Shown here piece by piece: positions 4,784 through 5,116 of a DNA stretch of 5,116 nucleotides (position 1 is its first letter; each line of letters starts with the position of its first letter). The notes beneath the pieces are model-generated. The model worked only from the letters and a program-made list of their open reading frames with translations, did no database searches and was not told where the DNA came from. This DNA comes from an uncultured Blautia sp. (lineage in GTDB: Bacteria > Bacillota > Clostridia > Lachnospirales > Lachnospiraceae): contig CALBGI010000020.1 of the NCBI GenBank assembly GCA_937893675.1, positions 1-5,116 on the forward strand, in the 5' to 3' direction. The position numbers were made by a program, and so were the translations under genes.

Positions 4784-4800
4784 ATGTCCCTCCCTTATTC

Positions 4801-5055
4801 GTAATTAGAATGCTGATACCCTGCAACCAATATAAAGTTTACTTGTTTATTTCAGTAATAACGACTGTTCCGTTTTTATCCAGCAAAGGGGTAATCCCCG
4901 TATCATGGACAAGGTAGTTTACACCTGTTTCGGTGTCTACAACAATACTCAAGGAAGTTCCCTGTGTATAGATTGTTTCAAAGCGCTTTTCTTTGTTTGC
5001 CATAGTAATCCACTCCTTTGCATAGTGTAAGGTATCAGCATTTCTAATTTATTAC
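4801..5055. repeat. About 20-bp inverted repeat flanking the DUF6440-like gene
   Basis: GTAATTAGAATGCTGATACC at 4801-4820 is mirrored by GGTATCAGCATT-T-CTAATT at 5031-5049, continuing to GTAAT-like ends near 5055 with a small indel. The exact core is GGTATCAGCATT. One arm lies 19 bp upstream of the winged-helix start codon and the other 28 bp upstream of the DUF6440-like start codon, in opposite orientations. It could be paired regulator sites, a long-range RNA stem, or the ends of a roughly 250-bp mini-element. No target-site duplication is obvious. Confidence 0.65.
4839..5003 (-). CDS. Small DUF6440-like protein
   Basis: A 54-residue protein, too short for many gene callers. Sequence features: the start MANKEKRFETIYTQG, then SLSIVVDTETGVNYLVHDTG at 17-36, then ITPLLDKNGTVVITEI at 37-52. 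The pattern 'KRFE...VD--TGVNYL-H--G-TPLLDK-G' is what I remember of DUF6440, a small beta-rich family common in Clostridia and often on mobile elements. Its function is unknown. The start is supported by AAAGGAG at 5013-5019, 9 nt before the ATG at 5003. It is followed after 55 bp by the winged-helix gene on the same strand, so the two may be co-transcribed. The gene sits inside an inverted repeat whose arms precede both start codons. No signal peptide or membrane segment is seen. Confidence 0.75.
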   Translation of the reverse strand: MANKEKRFETIYTQGTSLSIVVDTETGVNYLVHDTGITPLLDKNGTVVITEINK

Positions 5056-5116
5056 TCTATGATAAAGGCCAAATGTTGCAGAAATCTCCTAACCGCTTTC
5101 TTTTTCGGCAAGAAAA
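5056..5116. other. Window edge, nothing assignable
   Basis: The last 60 bases probably hold the end of an upstream minus-strand gene or a promoter region for the DUF6440-like gene. Two minus frames are open from the edge. One ends at 5089 (last residues FLAEKESG), the other at 5052 (ending AVRRFLQHLAFIIE). Neither can be chosen on this evidence. A TATCAT box (minus, near 5062) could be a -10 element, but no convincing -35 accompanies it. Confidence 0.3.

Noticed and set aside
5052..5116. C-terminal tail of an upstream minus-strand gene
   Set aside because: Two frames are open to the edge and at most about 20 codons are visible, so a gene cannot be assigned.

Overview
The window looks like accessory DNA from a low-to-mid GC Gram-positive bacterium, most likely a gut Clostridia-type Firmicute (Lachnospiraceae/Oscillospiraceae). 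The evidence is strong AGGAGG-type ribosome binding sites before almost every gene, and a gene set familiar from conjugative elements of that group: ParM/ParR partition genes, a small conjugative-transposon HTH protein beside a short sigma factor, a SLOG (DUF1273-like) protein, small XRE and winged-helix regulators, and a DUF6440-like protein. No relaxase, integrase or attachment site is visible, so placement on an integrative conjugative element or plasmid is an inference.

Layout. Positions 1-390 (+) hold the 3' part of a mini response-regulator-like winged-helix gene, ending at a shared terminator (398-436). On the minus strand, 444-1030 is a two-gene operon: a region-4 sigma-like protein (1030-623), then a 60-residue region-2-like HTH protein (626-444), coupled by an ATGA overlap. 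Upstream of it, about 1031-1464 is mostly non-coding and rich in mutually exclusive hairpins. It looks like an attenuated leader RNA fed by a promoter at 1471-1498. Positions 1499-1754 have no convincing gene, but contain a direct repeat and three chained dyads. A SLOG protein gene (2365-1817, -) and an XRE regulator (2492-2821, +) diverge from a 126-bp control region. Positions 4181-2852 (-) are a type II partition operon, parM then parR, with 11-bp-phased repeats just upstream as a candidate centromere. Positions 4783-4349 (-) hold a second winged-helix gene, paralogous to the one at the left edge and in inverted orientation. It is preceded by a 54-residue DUF6440-like gene (5003-4839, -) that is flanked by a roughly 20-bp inverted repeat.

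How the parts may work together. parMR would give stable inheritance of the element. The XRE protein probably controls itself and the divergent SLOG gene. The two small sigma-like proteins may act as a two-subunit sigma factor switching on other element genes, with its own production gated by the leader RNA. The two mini winged-helix paralogues are probable local regulators that work without phosphorylation. The most interesting observations are the antiterminator/terminator leader before the split sigma pair, the split of sigma region 2 across the two proteins, and the candidate parC repeats.
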